Part shown: piece by piece, positions 43,491 through 54,485 of the stretch
Layout: every line of letters begins with the position of its first letter
How positions within the stretch are numbered: the stretch's first letter is position 1
Assembly: GCF_004664715.2 (NCBI RefSeq)
Contig: NC_051069.1
Span: forward strand, 1,244,001-1,308,000
Reading direction: 5' to 3'
Length of the DNA: 64,000 nt
Source: Peromyscus leucopus
Taxonomy: Eukaryota; Chordata; Mammalia; Rodentia; Cricetidae
The notes under the pieces: model-generated
Databases searched by the model: none
What the model was told of the DNA's origin: nothing
Seen by the model: the letters and a program-made list of their open reading frames with translations, nothing else
Translations under genes and position numbers: made by a program

Positions 43491-43825
43491 TCCTCCCACA
43501 TTATAGTCAACAAAAACTAGACTTCCTATAGCTTCTAATCACTGATTTGACATCTTGGTGCTCTCCAAAAGCAGCACCAAGGTTCTTCTTACCTGAGAAT
43601 GCCTTCAGTATGGTGTGACTTTGTATTCTCAGAATGTCCTCACCACGGGTCACACATTTCCAGCCTCTGTAGCTCATATCACATGGCTTCAATTCCTTCT
43701 CAATCTCCCCCATTTTACATCCTGCATTTTCAGCCAATGTTTCCGTCTTTACGAAAATGTTGCTCACAAAAAGGAAAAACAATGTGTCTGAGTGTGATTC
43801 GATCTGCATAAAATGGCTGTATTTT
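43491..43825. other. Unique sequence
   Basis: Nothing recognised. The two MIR pieces at the left face opposite ways. Confidence 0.5.
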
Positions 43826-44012
43826 GGGGCTAGAGCCATGGCTCAGTGGTTAAGAGTGCTTGCTGTTCTTACAGAAGAACTGAGTTTCCAGCACTCACCC
43901 AGCAGCCCACAATCACCTCTAACTCCAGTTCCAGGAGACCTGACACCCTCTTCTGGCCTCTGGGGACACCTGCTCACACATGCAAATATATACCTATATA
44001 AATAAAAAAGAA
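43826..44012 (+). mobile_element. B3-type SINE
   Basis: 'gctagagccatggctcagtg', 'ttaagagtgcttgctgttc', 'taactccagttccaggagac', 'caccctcttctggcctctg' and an AATAAAAAAG tail. Confidence 0.92.
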
Positions 44013-44494
44013 ATTTAAAATGACTAAATTTAAGTTAACTTTTAAAATAGAATTCTGGCCTACTTCACAGATAACAATAATATACATACTAAGACTAGCT
44101 CCCACCTTAGCTTCGAATCCCACACCATGGCTCCTTCATCCTGATTCTGGACAGCTATTCTTCTGATCCCAAATACAGAACTTCATGGTGAACTCTAGAA
44201 GACTTCACATTAAAATGCCCCCACCTTACCTCCTCACAGCCCATCCAGATTCTCTCATCAGTAACTCTTTCTGCCGTCTATCATACAAAGTTTGTGTCTC
44301 TAATTTTGTGTGATCTGAAAATCTGTTTTCTTATATATCTGTGCATGCCATTGGTTTAAAGCAATAGCAATAGTGAAACAATTTGACTCTGGCCATTTCC
44401 TGTAGATAGTCAGCCCTTTCTGCCTCTCCCAATTGTTCCTGAGCCCAGCTGATGGTCCCTCACTTATTTCACAGTATGTCAGTCACCGTCATAT
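44013..44494. other. Unique sequence
   Basis: Nothing recognised. Confidence 0.5.
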
Positions 44495-44865
44495 CACTAT
44501 AGTGAAACTCCAAAGGTAATTAGCTTATATTGAGGAAAGTTTATTTTGCTAATAATTTTGGATCCACTCTGATCAATGGATCCATTCATGGTTTGGGGCT
44601 TTGTCCAGGAAGCCCATTATGGTGGGAGCATGGATGTAAGCAAAATCGCCCCTCTTGTGGTGGGAAGTGAAAGGGAAGAAGAGGAAGGGACTAAGGTACC
44701 ACAGATCCCTTTGAGGACATGTCCCCAGTGATTAGGGACCACCTGCAAGGCCATGCATCTCAAAGGTTCTGGCTCTTTCAGTAGTTTGTAACCCTGGAGT
44801 CTAACCTTCAGCACAGGGGGCTTTAGGGAGCTATTCAAGAGCCAAATGAAATCATTGGATATATC
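44495..44865 (-). mobile_element. MaLR-type LTR
   Basis: Antisense: 'gaggaaagtttattttgct', 'ccattatggtgggagcatg', 'acagatccctttgaggacatg', 'gtccccagtgattagggacc' in rodent MaLR order. Diverged, with no TSD seen. Confidence 0.75.
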
Positions 44866-45411
44866 ACGAGACTGTGCTTTTTAAAGTGGGTCTTGCTGAA
44901 ATTCAGCAAATAGAAGAGAAAAAAAGGTCTGCCCTAATTTATTATAGTGGCAGATGTATTTGGTCCCCAGGAATGGTTTTAGTAAGAAAATCGTGACTCC
45001 CATATGAAGTAAAGCATAATGTTTTCTCATCAGATACAAAGAAAACTTGAATGAGAGGCATTGTGTGTGCACAGGGGCAGCAGCGGTCCAAAGAGTGTCT
45101 GAGGGGGATTGAGGCAAAAGGTGAGATTCTAATTCAGTGTTTCAAGTTTGGATGAACGGAGTTTTGAATGCTAAATAGTAAGACCCACTATGCAGCGTTT
45201 GAATGAGTAGGAATGAAGGATGTTTGTCTCAGAAGGTGGAAGAATATATTCTGTAATTCTGGCTTGAGAGGAAGAGGCTTAATGGACCCTAACAAACAGT
45301 TCAGAAAGAAGAGATCCTGGCCTATTTGGGAGTTTACACATGGAGTAAATATGACAAATCAGAGGCAGAAGGAAATATTCAGCAAGTGATGTCATAAAAA
45401 CTGACATCCTC
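44866..45411. other. Unique AT-leaning sequence
   Basis: Nothing recognised. Confidence 0.5.
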
Positions 45412-45547
45412 AGGCTGCGGAGATGGTTCCGTGCAGAAGAGCACTTGCAGATCTTGCAAAAGATCCAAGTTTGATTCCAGAATTGTGCTCACAACCACTT
45501 AAACTCCACTTCTAGGGGGATCTGACCCCTCTGGCTTCTGCCAGCAC

Positions 45548-45593
<46 letters not shown>

Positions 45594-45622
45594 ACACACA
45601 CCAGTAAAATCTAAAAAAGCTT
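45412..45622 (+). mobile_element. B3-type SINE with (CA)n tail
   Basis: 'ggctgcggagatggttccg', 'agcacttgcagatcttgc', 'agtttgattccagaattgtg', 'gggggatctgacccctctgg' and (CA)n 45550-45601. Confidence 0.88.
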
Positions 45623-45759
45623 TAAAAATGGAACTGTTGTGCCATTTGAAAAAGTGAAATAGTTTGAATTTTTTACTTGACTGACAAATGTGCTGAATAA
45701 AAGAATTGATATTAAGTAATAAAGTCATAATAAAAGTAGAAGAAAATACAGGCAATTAT

Positions 45760-46230
45760 TGGCATGTGGTTGGAAGAAGGTTTTGCAGCACAAAAGTAAT
45801 AGAAAACTTATCTAGAAAATTAAAATTATCTTATTATGTAAGAACTCAAACAAGGTATGCAGAAAGAAATTAAGAGATAACCTAGAGGAAAGTGTTATAA
45901 CAAATGACAAAGAATTAATGTCCTTAATCTGTTAAAAAAAAATGTAAACTTCTTAAAAAAATTCAGAGTCACCAAAGAAAAATGATCTAAGGGAAAAAAA
46001 AATACCTTAAAAAAAAACCCCAGAGATCATGAAAGTATTTTCAGGCTCATGAGCAATCCAAGAAATACAAAGCCAAACAGCAGGGCACCATTTTAAATTT
46101 ATCAATTGTCATGATTTAAAACAAAACAAAACAAACAAACCACAGTACTCACTAAAGGGGAGGATTTGTAACAGTCAGACCAATTCGGATGGGGCTGTGG
46201 GTTGAACCCTATCCTTCTGGGAAGCCTGTT
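45760..46230 (+). mobile_element. L1M ORF2-end/3' region fragment
   Basis: Sense L1: 'gagataacctagaggaaagtg', 'ttcaggctcatgagcaatcc', 'aagaaatacaaagccaaac', 'agcagggcaccattttaaatt' correspond to the 'tgctcaacctcattagtaatc...aaatgcaaattaaaacc...agataccattttacacc' block. Frameshifted throughout. Confidence 0.55.
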
Positions 46231-46464
46231 GACGATTCATACCCAGAATCTTCTCAAGTTTGTTTTCTCTGACACACAATCCCGCTGCCAATATGCTTCT
46301 CTTTGCAAACAGCGAGAAAACGACTCACATCTAAGATGACAGTGTTAAAACCGAGATCACCCCCCATCCCCCACCCCGGCTACGGATGGAAAATAAGTGA
46401 ACTTAGAATGCACGTGGTAGAATATTGGGCACACGTGCATCATTTTTGCAACTACATAAAAACT
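46231..46464. other. Unique sequence
   Basis: Nothing recognised. Confidence 0.5.
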
Positions 46465-46650
46465 CTCTTTTCTTCTTTTATTTTTACTTATATGTACATG
46501 TATGTGTCTCTGTGTAGTCATATGCGTGCCTCAGGGAGCCAAAAATGGGCGTCCTAGAACTGGAGTTACGGGAAGTTGTAAGCTGCCTCGTGTGTACTAT
46601 GGGAGCTGAACTTCCCAGAAAATGCTCTTAACTACTGAGCCATCTAAAAG
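46465..46650 (-). mobile_element. B3-type SINE
   Basis: 'cctagaactggagttacggg', 'gtaagctgcctcgtgtgtac', 'atgctcttaactactgagcc' antisense. The left end is its tail. Confidence 0.82.
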
Positions 46651-46959
46651 TCGCCCCATCCCCTAAAAATCCTCCTTAATACACCTAACTATTTTAGAAA
46701 AGAAAGAACAAAGTATATGAAAACCTAATTATTGATGTGTAGCAAATGCTTTTATTCATTTAAAGTGATTTTTCACCCAAATGGTTATTTTCACAACTAA
46801 CATTAATTTTATAATAAGAAATTTCAAAAGAAAGAGAAGGAAAAAGAAATAAAAAGGAATTAAGACCAAGAATTAATATCTATAAAAACCTCATATCTAT
46901 AAAAGCATCAGAAAGAATAGACGTGTGGGAAAGAGAACGTAATTTCCTCACGGGTCACT
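46651..46959. other. Unique AT-rich sequence
   Basis: Possibly worn L1M, but not demonstrable by eye. Confidence 0.4.
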
Positions 46960-47300
46960 GACATTGTAGGTTTAATTGTTCCGTATTTGACTTTGCCAGC
47001 AGTGAGAAGAAATACAAGTTAAATGAAGTCAAGGCACCAATTCATGAGTAAAATTAAATTAAAAACTTAAAATGATTTCTGGTGTTGAATAGGTCAGAGT
47101 GAAATCAGTCACATTTGTAAGTGCCTGGGCGCTGGGAATTGATTGAAGGCTCTACAAAAGCAATTTGGACCCACACATCGAGTGTGGTAATACTGTTCGG
47201 AGCCTTGGAGAACTCTGATATATCGGGATATGTTTCTAAGGAAATTATTCAATAGGGAGAAGAAAAATAAAGATGTCTTCTGCAGTTTTAACGATGGAAT
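46960..47300 (+). mobile_element. Second L1M fragment covering the same L1 block
   Basis: 'gtgagaagaaatacaagtta', 'aaggcaccaattcatgagta', 'ttctggtgttgaataggtcag', 'ctacaaaagcaatttggac' and 'tttctaaggaaattattcaa' follow L1M ('atgcaaattaaaac...gtgttggtgaggatg...ggcaatttgg...cctaaggaaataatc'). It overlaps in content with 45760-46230, so these are two insertions or a duplication. Confidence 0.55.
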
Positions 47301-47327
47301 TTATTGTAAGGAACAAGATACATCATA

Positions 47328-47415
47328 GGACATTATCCCATAAACTCTTATGATGCTATGAATGTAAGGAAAATTATGATTTCATTCTCAAGTGGAGAAT
47401 CAGTGCAGAAAGCAA
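47328..47415 (-). mobile_element. MIR-like fragment
   Basis: 'gacattatcccataaactct' to 'caagtggagaatcagtgcag' resembles antisense MIR 'cattatctcatttaatcct...cagatgaggaaactgaggc'. Confidence 0.4.
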
Positions 47416-47689
47416 AATTGTGTGTGGATTGTCACCTTAAAGATTAGAAACTAGGAAAGAGAAGGACACATTAAAGTACACTTCCATTGCCATTTGGTTG
47501 TATGTACAACCATGAAACATATTATAAGTATAAATTATAATATATGAGCTATGGGTTACATATAATAATTACATATAATTAATAATTTGTAAAAATCAGA
47601 GGAAAAAGTAGTAAAGTGCAGAGAACAAGGGAAGTAATAGTAGCATCGCTTCTATATACATCTGTCTTCCCCTTTTTCTTTTTGCGTGA
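47416..47689. other. Unique AT-rich sequence
   Basis: 'attataatatatgagc'-type low complexity. No gene or firm repeat. Confidence 0.5.
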
Positions 47690-48006
47690 TGAGTGTGTAT
47701 GTGCGCGTGTGTGGGTGCATTCACCCATGGGTTTGGGTGTGGATTCCAGAGTGTGATATCAAGTATTTTCCTTTATAACCCTCCACCTTAGTTTTTGAGA
47801 TAGGGTCTCTCACTGAGCCTGGGCTTGCCCTTTTGGCTATATGAGCTAGCCAAGGAGCCCCCAGAATCCACGTTTCTACCAGCACTGAGGTTATCATGGC
47901 TCCCAGCCTCACCCAGGTTTTTATGTGGGTGCTGCAGAATCTGAACTCAGGTCTTTCTGCTTGTGCAGCAGCAAGCACTTTACCCACTGAGACATCTCCC
48001 CAGCTC
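47690..48006 (-). mobile_element. Composite tRNA-B1 SINE
   Basis: A good antisense example: GT tail, 'ttttgagatagggtctctcac', 'tatgagctagccaaggagcc', 'tatgtgggtgctgcagaatc', 'gaactcaggtctttctgc', and the head 'actgagacatctccccagc'. Confidence 0.86.
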
Positions 48007-49281
48007 TATGCATACATTTGCATATCAATTGAAGATAGTCCTTTGATAAATAGATACTGTCCTGACTTCCTTAGAGTGAACTATAGTCCAAGGAGATGGG
48101 AAAGTCATTGGCTTGAGTTCTAGATCAAAGGTTAATCTTGTGAGCCCACTACGTCACTGATGGCTACTGGCCTTTCTGTGTTATGGGACTGCCAGTATGA
48201 TGAAAATTATAAACTGTCTGCCCAGAGAAAACCTCGAGGGGCTGCACAAAATTTTCCATCTTCAGCATCTTTCAAAACTAAGGGCAGTACACACCTGGGC
48301 TTGTGGTTGTTGTCCTGGGGCACGAACAGAGCCACCTTGGACTGTTCAACGACGGCACTGTCATTAATGATCGGTTATGTGGTCTTTCCTTTTTCCTGTC
48401 CAACCCCACTTACTGATCTACCTTGGGCATGGCCTTTGGTGTGTTTTCTGTAGGTAAAGCCACCAAAATGGACATTCTCTCGCCTGCTCATTGTGAGGAG
48501 AGACCTTCTACCCCAGTACTTACTGACTCCCATCAGCCCACTCCTCCTCTTGTGTGATGTACTTAAGAAAGTGGACAGCAGAGCACCATTAGGTATCCGG
48601 TAACATGTAAGTGCTGGTTAGACAAAGGGAGTCCTGAGGAGTCTGCGTGCAGCCTCTGGTCCTCAGGGCTTCCTGGGGGCCTGTAGTGGGGTCCTGAATG
48701 CCCATCCACCTGGGAGTCAAGGAGAGGTGAGTCCCTTCTCACTGGCACCCGAAGAAGGGCATGCACGCACCAGAGAACAGCATTCTTCCACAGGACCCCA
48801 GTTTCACTCACAGGCTCTGGTGTTGCTCTAGACTCAGTCATAGTCAGCTGTGTGGAGAGATGGAGGGAAGACAAAGGGCCTGGACGGCCTGCCTTCCAGA
48901 AGCTTCGCTGACACCTGCTAAGCCAAATGGGATGAATGCCAAAGGACAGCGCTGAGCAGCCTCAGGGTTGCCAGGGCTCCGAGGGAACCGTCCTGGAAGG
49001 ATTAGGATAAAAGCATCGGAGGACGAACCCATGACTGGAGTCTGAAGAACAAGACAGAACTTTTTCTTTAGTCACAGGTTGAGGAGAGGCTGCGGGGGGA
49101 GGGCAAAGGGAGAAACCGTTGTGTGTGGTGCATGAGTTGTAAGCAGGAGAAAGCAGGAAATAACGTCCTTTGGGTGCCAAGGCTGGCCACATAATTTTTG
49201 AGTCATGATGCAAAATGAAAATGAGGATACCTCCCTTGTTGAGAAGCAGAGAAAGTGCTACTGAAAGTTCTAAGACACAAG
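48007..49281. other. Unique 1.27 kb
   Basis: No repeat or exon recognised. Frames up to 123 codons (48962-49333 minus) are unsupported. Confidence 0.5.
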
Positions 49282-49282
49282 A

Positions 49283-49490
49283 CTCCCCACACCCACCCCT
49301 ACCCCCTCCCTGCCTTCCCCCGACTCCCCACACCCACCCCTACCCCCCCTGCCTTCCCCCTCCCTGCCTGCCTCCTTCTCCGTGCCTGCCCCCATCCTCC
49401 CCTTTCTTCCCCCTCCCTGCTCTCCTCCTCCCTCCTCCCCCCTACCCTCCTCCCCCTGCCTGCCTCCTCCCTGCCTTCCACAGTCTCTCC
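49283..49490. repeat. C-rich tract with a tandem duplication
   Basis: The segment starting 'gactccccacacccaccc' and ending in 'cctgccttcccc' occurs twice in tandem (49283 and 49321, about 38 bp), then CCTCC/CTGCC low-complexity sequence. Confidence 0.88.
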
Positions 49491-49789
49491 TGCCTTATGC
49501 TGATGTTCATCCCATTGCTATTCTATGTCATTAGACATGAAAACTTTATATTATCAGCATGGATTTTTATCATTCGTCTTTATGTCACGAAATGCCTTTT
49601 TAAAATGCAAACGTGAGTGTTTAACTCTTATGTGGAGGCACCCAAAGGACATCATTTCCTGCTTTCTCCTACTTTCAACTCATGCGCCACACACATCTCA
49701 TTTTTACCAGAGCAATGGAACTACCAGACAAAACGTGTCAACTCTTAAACTCTGCTTCCCGGAACATGCAGGTTCTATTAACTCTTCTG
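49491..49789. other. Unique sequence
   Basis: Nothing recognised. Confidence 0.5.
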
Positions 49790-49866
49790 TCTTCCTTCCT
49801 TCCTTCCTTCCTTCCTTCCTTCCTTCCTTCCTTCCTTCCTCCCTCCCTCCCTCCCTTCCTTCCCCC
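49790..49866. repeat. (TTCC)n microsatellite
   Basis: About 16 TTCC units changing into TCCC units, at the A/T-rich end of an L1 3' region. Confidence 0.95.
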
Positions 49867-49869
49867 TCT

Positions 49870-50235
49870 CTTTCTTTTTAAAGGAACATTTCTTGTTTAT
49901 TCTTTGACAACACATAAATACAATGTTTCTTGGTCACACCCTCCCTCAACTCATCCCTTCTACTCCCCTCCGATACCCCGAATATGAACATACCCTCTTT
50001 CCATGCTTATGTCCTCCCAACTCTTTTCCTTTTGTGACCCACTGGGTCCAGTTAGTGCTGCCTGCTGGGACCCTGACTGCTCTTGTGTAGGTGACCATGG
50101 GGTGCTTGATGTCCCCTTTAGGCCGGAGCACTCAGCAGACACTTGTCCTCAGCACTTTGGCCAGCTGTGAGTCTCGGCAGTAACTGCTGCCCACTGTAGA
50201 AAGAGGCTTCTCTGACCACAGCTGAGAACAGCACT
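49870..50235 (-). mobile_element. Rodent L1 (Lx-type) 3' region, antisense
   Basis: 'cttgtttattctttgacaac', 'aatgtttcttggtcacaccc', 'gacccactgggtccagttag', 'ctgtgagtctcggcagtaac' and 'aagaggcttctctgaccac' are the antisense of rodent Lx-like L1 3' sequence. The L1 3' terminus is at the left edge. Confidence 0.6.
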
Positions 50236-51182
50236 GACCATGTCTGGATCTGTGGTCCTACTGCGGTTGGGGTCTGTGCCAAAGTCCAAGTCCCATGTTG
50301 CCACCAAAGGTTGTACAAAATACCACAATCCTGAGGCCTTGATGGAATGCAGAGGCCATGGTGCCTCCAGAACCATCCCAATCTGAGTGGCCAGTGCTTC
50401 TACCCACAGCCAGGGTGTTGTCCGGGCCCAGGCTGCTGCCAGGGGCCATGCCTGGGTCCATGGTCCAGCTGCCACTGGGGTTGATGTTTGTGGCCCATGT
50501 CACCGCAGGGGGCCATAGGAACCATGCATGATGAAATCGGGGGTCCATCCTGAGCCAGCCTCACCCTTTGCTGGCCCAGGGAAAGCTGGCCCTGCCTCTT
50601 GCTGAACACTGCAGCCAGAGAGCTGACCCCTGCTCATGGGAGAGATGGCCCCACTCCTCACCACAGGCCATGGAGAAATGACCCTGATGGCGTGGGCGTA
50701 GGGGAGCTGGCTCCACCCCCTCGACCGAGGCAGGTGGCCCCAGTGGGAATGACCAGCTCAGCTACCGCCCAGGCCCACAGCCGGGTCTTGGGTTGGCCCA
50801 CTCTAGCATCGACTCCATCCTAGGACCTGCTGGAGCTCATGAAGGGACCGGTCCTGTGGGACAATACCAGCGGGATCTCCATGACTCTGGGTGGCTGCAG
50901 GACATCCCAGAGGAGTTCTGATGAGGATCCAGGGATGATGGTGTAACCAGAAACCAGAGGCCTTGAATCAGACCAATGACTCATTGTAGTGAACATTTGC
51001 TAGTAAAGCCGATGGTTTGTTTTTGTTTGTTCGCTTGCTTTGTTTTGTTTTGGTTTGATTTTTTAAAAATTTTATTGGGGGGGGGACGCTGCAAGGGTGA
51101 GGGGAGGATATGGGGAGACCAGGAGGTGAGCAGAATTAGGGTGCATGATGTGAAATTCCCAAAGAATTTATAAAAAAAAATT
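50236..51182 (+). mobile_element. Rodent L1-like 3' region, sense
   Basis: GC-rich text with repeated 'gggccatg', 'ctgggtcc' and 'ggccccactcc' words is followed by 'atgactcattgtagtgaaca' and the end 'ggatatggggagaccaggagg...gggtgcatgatgtgaaattcc...gaatttataaaaaaaaa'. The same family appears in antisense at 59915-60660 ('acaccatgcatcttgatccc'). A 'gggggggg' run at 51078-51085 lies before the terminus. Confidence 0.55.
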
Positions 51183-51782
51183 TTTTTTAAGTTTCCTTTT
51201 ACTGACAAGTTTAGACGGTGGTGGATGAAAATGGAAAGCAAGACCAAGTGTTAAGAATTTGGTAGGGCTCCTTAGACACGCGTGTCTCTTAGAACCCCAG
51301 TGTTTTTGTTCTGTGGTGAAAGCAAATTAGGTTCAAATGAAGAATCACAACCTGTTGGGTGTTGGGGCCGCCACTCTCGTTGCCAGTTTACTCACCCACA
51401 GGGGACAAGTGTCTCTTTTGGTTGACTGTGAGGTCACAGGAATTAAGTGCCTCTGGCTATCACAAGCATTATAGGAGAAGTGAACCAGAAATGCAAGGCG
51501 GCAGACAGACTCCCTGACAGCATCTTCTGGGCTCCTACAGATGTTCTCCTGTCCCATTGACTTCACCCACTGGACACCATTCACAGAAAATTTATTAAGA
51601 ATGCAAATCGGGCAACCTTAGAGCATCCAACCAAACTCACAGCCATTCTGGCTGCCCAGGCTGCGTGCTGATGAAGCCAGCCATGGCAGAGACGTGGAAG
51701 GAGACAAATATGGGTTTGGTTCAGGGACAGTTGGTTCATGTTGTTTATCTAGAACATAAGACAGAAAGAAAATCTAGAATAA
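51183..51782. other. Unique sequence
   Basis: Nothing recognised. Confidence 0.5.
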
Positions 51783-51975
51783 GGGGCTGGAGAGATGGCT
51801 CAGTGGTTAAGAGTGCATGCTGCTCTCGCAGGGGATCCTAGTTTGGTCCGCACTGGGTGGCTCATGGCAGCCTGTAGCTCCAGATTTAGGAGATCTGACA
51901 TCCTCTTCCAGACTCCATGCACTCACATGCACATACCCATCCAAGTACACATAGCTTTTAAAAAAGAGAAAACCT
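51783..51975 (+). mobile_element. B3-type SINE
   Basis: 'ggggctggagagatggctca', 'gtggttaagagtgcatgctg' (intact A-box region), 'tagtttggtccgcactggg', 'gacatcctcttccagactcc'. Confidence 0.92.
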
Positions 51976-52196
51976 TGAATACGTTGTCTCACCTTTGAAA
52001 GCTACCATCCCAAGTTTAGGCATTACTTTGTATGCAAATTTTAAAAATTAAACTACCTGTGGTGGTAAGAGTAGATGGGTGACATGCTCTGACAAGGCCT
52101 GTAGCATCGACCACAGAAGCCAACGTCAGAAACCAGAACGACAGAGCATGAAGTCATTAGGGCAGTCATGACAAGTGAAACCAGCATCAAGGCTGT
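51976..52196. other. Unique sequence
   Basis: Nothing recognised. Confidence 0.5.
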
Positions 52197-52240
52197 GGCG
52201 GGGGGCGTGGCGGGGGGAGCCCTGGGTATAAAGGCATACT
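52197..52240 (+). promoter_or_regulatory. GC-box pair plus TATA box (candidate core promoter)
   Basis: Two G-rich boxes 'ggcggggggcg' and 'tggcggggggag' (52197-52218) stand just before a canonical 'gtataaaggc' (TATAAA 52227-52232). The arrangement looks like a TATA promoter, but no gene or LTR is recognised around it, so function is speculative. Confidence 0.28.
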
Positions 52241-53087
52241 TTGAAATTCAATTTAGAGCCGTTCTCTGCCCCCCCTGCTCGTCTGGTTTTGTTTTCAAAC
52301 TTTAAAGTTTATTTTAAAAATAAAGCTTCCTTTTCCCATTGGATTTCTGACGTTTCACATGTCTGTGAAAGAAAAAAAAATGGCTTGGGCTTTAGAAATT
52401 TACTTTGGAAGCTTAAGACTGTCAATCAATGTATGAGCCGCACCAAAAGTCCTCGTGACTCTCCACAGCACTCTCCCATCAAAACGTGGCCAACGATGCC
52501 CTAGTGCCTGGAGATTATGGTAGGAGGGCTGCATGTTATCCAAGTGAGATTTCAATGTTTTCCTCCCTAAATAAACTCCTTTTTGTCTATTTTAGACCAT
52601 ATGGAAATGATACAGCAAGAGTAAAATGAAAATCTAACTGGAAAAAAAAACCTGCCCTTTGGGGACTTTTAGAGGATTAAGTTCTACCTTTAACTGGTCT
52701 CATTCAACTTTTGGAGAGAGGCTGAGGAAAGGGATCCCTAGAAATCCCTCAGAGGCAAAATTATGCTCTGGAGATCCGGGTCCACACACATGACAGACTT
52801 CAGCAGGACTCGGAGCTAACTCCCGGTGTCAGGTAATGTAAAGCCACTTCCATGTTTATGGAGTACTCGAGAAAGACCCATCCAAGGAAGGAGTTGGCTA
52901 AGGTTTTCTAGTTCACACTTTGTAAGGAAAAGTCCCTGGGGGTGGGTGGGTCCCAAATGGTCATCTGATGCTTCTCTTGCTTCTGCCCTATAGAGCCAAG
53001 GCAGTCACCAAGGCCCAAGTACCAGATACTTTCCAACGTCAAATGGATGTATTATTTTAACAACAACAAATACAGTTCAAGACTTTT
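52241..53087. other. Unique sequence downstream of the candidate promoter
   Basis: An AATAAA at 52319-52324 follows within 100 bp. The 87-codon frame 52241-52504 has no known family. Otherwise unassigned. Confidence 0.45.
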
Positions 53088-53278
53088 ATTTCCTTTTAAT
53101 TTTATGTATATAGGTGTGCCTGCTTGTGTGTGCGTATGTGCACTGTGTGTGTGTGTGTGCATATGCCCACAGAGGCCAGCAGAGGGCATCAGATCCTGTA
53201 CTTATGTGGGTGGTGAGACCTAAACCCAGGTGCTCTGTAAGACTAACCAGTGTTCCTAAAATCTCTTCCGCCTGCCTC
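53088..53278 (-). mobile_element. B3-type SINE
   Basis: GT-rich tail, 'gaggccagcagagggcatca', 'gtgggtggtgagacctaaac', 'gtgctctgtaagactaacc'. The head is worn. Confidence 0.82.
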
Positions 53279-53410
53279 CCTATGGTATTATTTAAAGATT
53301 CCTTTATCTCTTATTTCTCAAGTTGAAATTTCCTAATTGTTGCCATGTCTTGTGGGATCTTGAATTCCTTGGGGCTGGCAGCATGTAACAAAAGATTTCA
53401 TGTTGGTGTA

Positions 53411-53650
53411 CAGCTGTGACTCTCACCAAGGGACAACTTTGCCTCCTAAGGGGCAGTGAATGATACCTGGAGAGTTGTTACTTTTTAATTGTCCCGACTG
53501 GGGTTGGGATGTGGGTGTTACTGGTGCTTAGTGGGTAGAGACCAAGGGTGCCACTAAACTCTCTTCAGTGTGCAGGGCAGCCCCACCTCCCACACAGCAG
53601 GGCAGCATACAACTCGAAATGTCGGCGGGGCAGAGAGTGAGAAACTGAAG
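53411..53650 (+). mobile_element. MER20 DNA transposon
   Basis: 'gactctcaccaagggacaac', 'ggggcagtgaatgatacctg', 'aattgtcccgactggggttg', 'gtgcttagtgggtagagacc', 'gtgtgcagggcagccccacc' and 'aaatgtcggcggggcagag' follow the full MER20 order. Nearly full-length and better preserved than the copy at 6998. Confidence 0.85.
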
Positions 53651-53764
53651 AAAGGAACTATGATCACAGGGCAGAGACATTTTATGCACGAACGTCTCAA
53701 TCATGTCACTAAATTCTAATGGAGGAACAAAGACTCCTGAGGGTGAAAAGGAAGTCAGAATTAT

Positions 53765-53940
53765 GGTTAAATTTGGCTATCAATTTGACTGGAGTCAACT
53801 AAGAGATGCATCACTTGGTGGACCTGTGAGGGTGTTTCCAGGAAGGGCTGAGGGAAGGAGGCCCTTCCCCAGAGTGGACAGAACCTTCCAGAAAGCCCAG
53901 CTATAAAGAGGTCTGAGGGAAAAGCAGGGCTGATTTTGCC
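53765..53940 (+). mobile_element. MaLR (MLT1-like) fragment, 5' part
   Basis: 'ctatcaatttgactggagtc', 'gtgagggtgtttccaggaag' and 'aaagcccagctataaagagg' resemble MLT1/MaLR text ('caacttgactgga...tgtgagggtgtttcc'). Confidence 0.5.
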
Positions 53941-54330
53941 TGCCTATGGCCAGCTCCCTCCTCCCCAAGAGCTCCAATGGCCAGGCCCCACCCCCAGACT
54001 TCCCTCAAGGCGGAAGAGTGGCCAGGCTCTGGCCTACTGGAAAAAAAATCCCACCAATCCCTGAGCTTGCCCCAAGATCAGGCCACATAATCCCTCCAAT
54101 CTCAGGCCACCCTTGAAAGAGCTCTGCCCCCTCAAGAAACCCTATATAAACCCCATCTTCTGCTCTGTTCTCTCTTGCTTCTTGCCAAGAGGCAGAACCT
54201 TCTGGGTTTTTCTCTCCCAATGAATCTCTTGTGTGAGGCTTGCTGTGCAGTTCGACTTTGTGTTAACTCCTTGGCTCCTGACTCCCAAGATCCTTTCCAT
54301 CCAAGCTGTAACACTTCCATTTCCTCTCCC
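53941..54330 (+). mobile_element. Probable solo ERV LTR with TATA box
   Basis: TATA box 'ctatataaacccc' (54143-54150), a CT-rich start region 'tgctctgttctctcttgct', a worn poly(A) signal AATGAA (54219-54224, expected AATAAA) before 'tctcttgtgtgaggcttg', and a 'gctgtaaca' end near 54313. It sits between two MaLR-like pieces. Exact ends and TSD were not found. No retroviral ORF. Confidence 0.5.
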
Positions 54331-54344
54331 CTTTTCCCTGTTAT

Positions 54345-54485
54345 ATGAGAAGACAGCAAAAAGGGGCCATCTGCAAACCAGGAAGTGTCCCCTCACCAGA
54401 CACAGAATCTGTCAGGACCTTGACCTCCAGAACTACGAGCCCTGTCCTAGTCTACAGCTGTTGCTGTGGCAACCAGAGCTCACTT
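54345..54485 (+). mobile_element. MaLR-like fragment, 3' part
   Basis: 'ggggccatctgcaaaccagg', 'gtcccctcaccagacacag', 'aatctgtcaggaccttgacc' and 'tccagaactacgagcc' match a mammalian MaLR 3' LTR phrase ('aaccaggaag...ctcaccagacac...cttgatctt...tccagaactgtgag'). Confidence 0.55.

Noticed and set aside
50118..50609. Several overlapping minus-strand frames of 69-108 codons rich in Trp, Pro and Gly
   Set aside because: They fall in a GC-rich L1-like 3' region with repeated words, in shifting frames.
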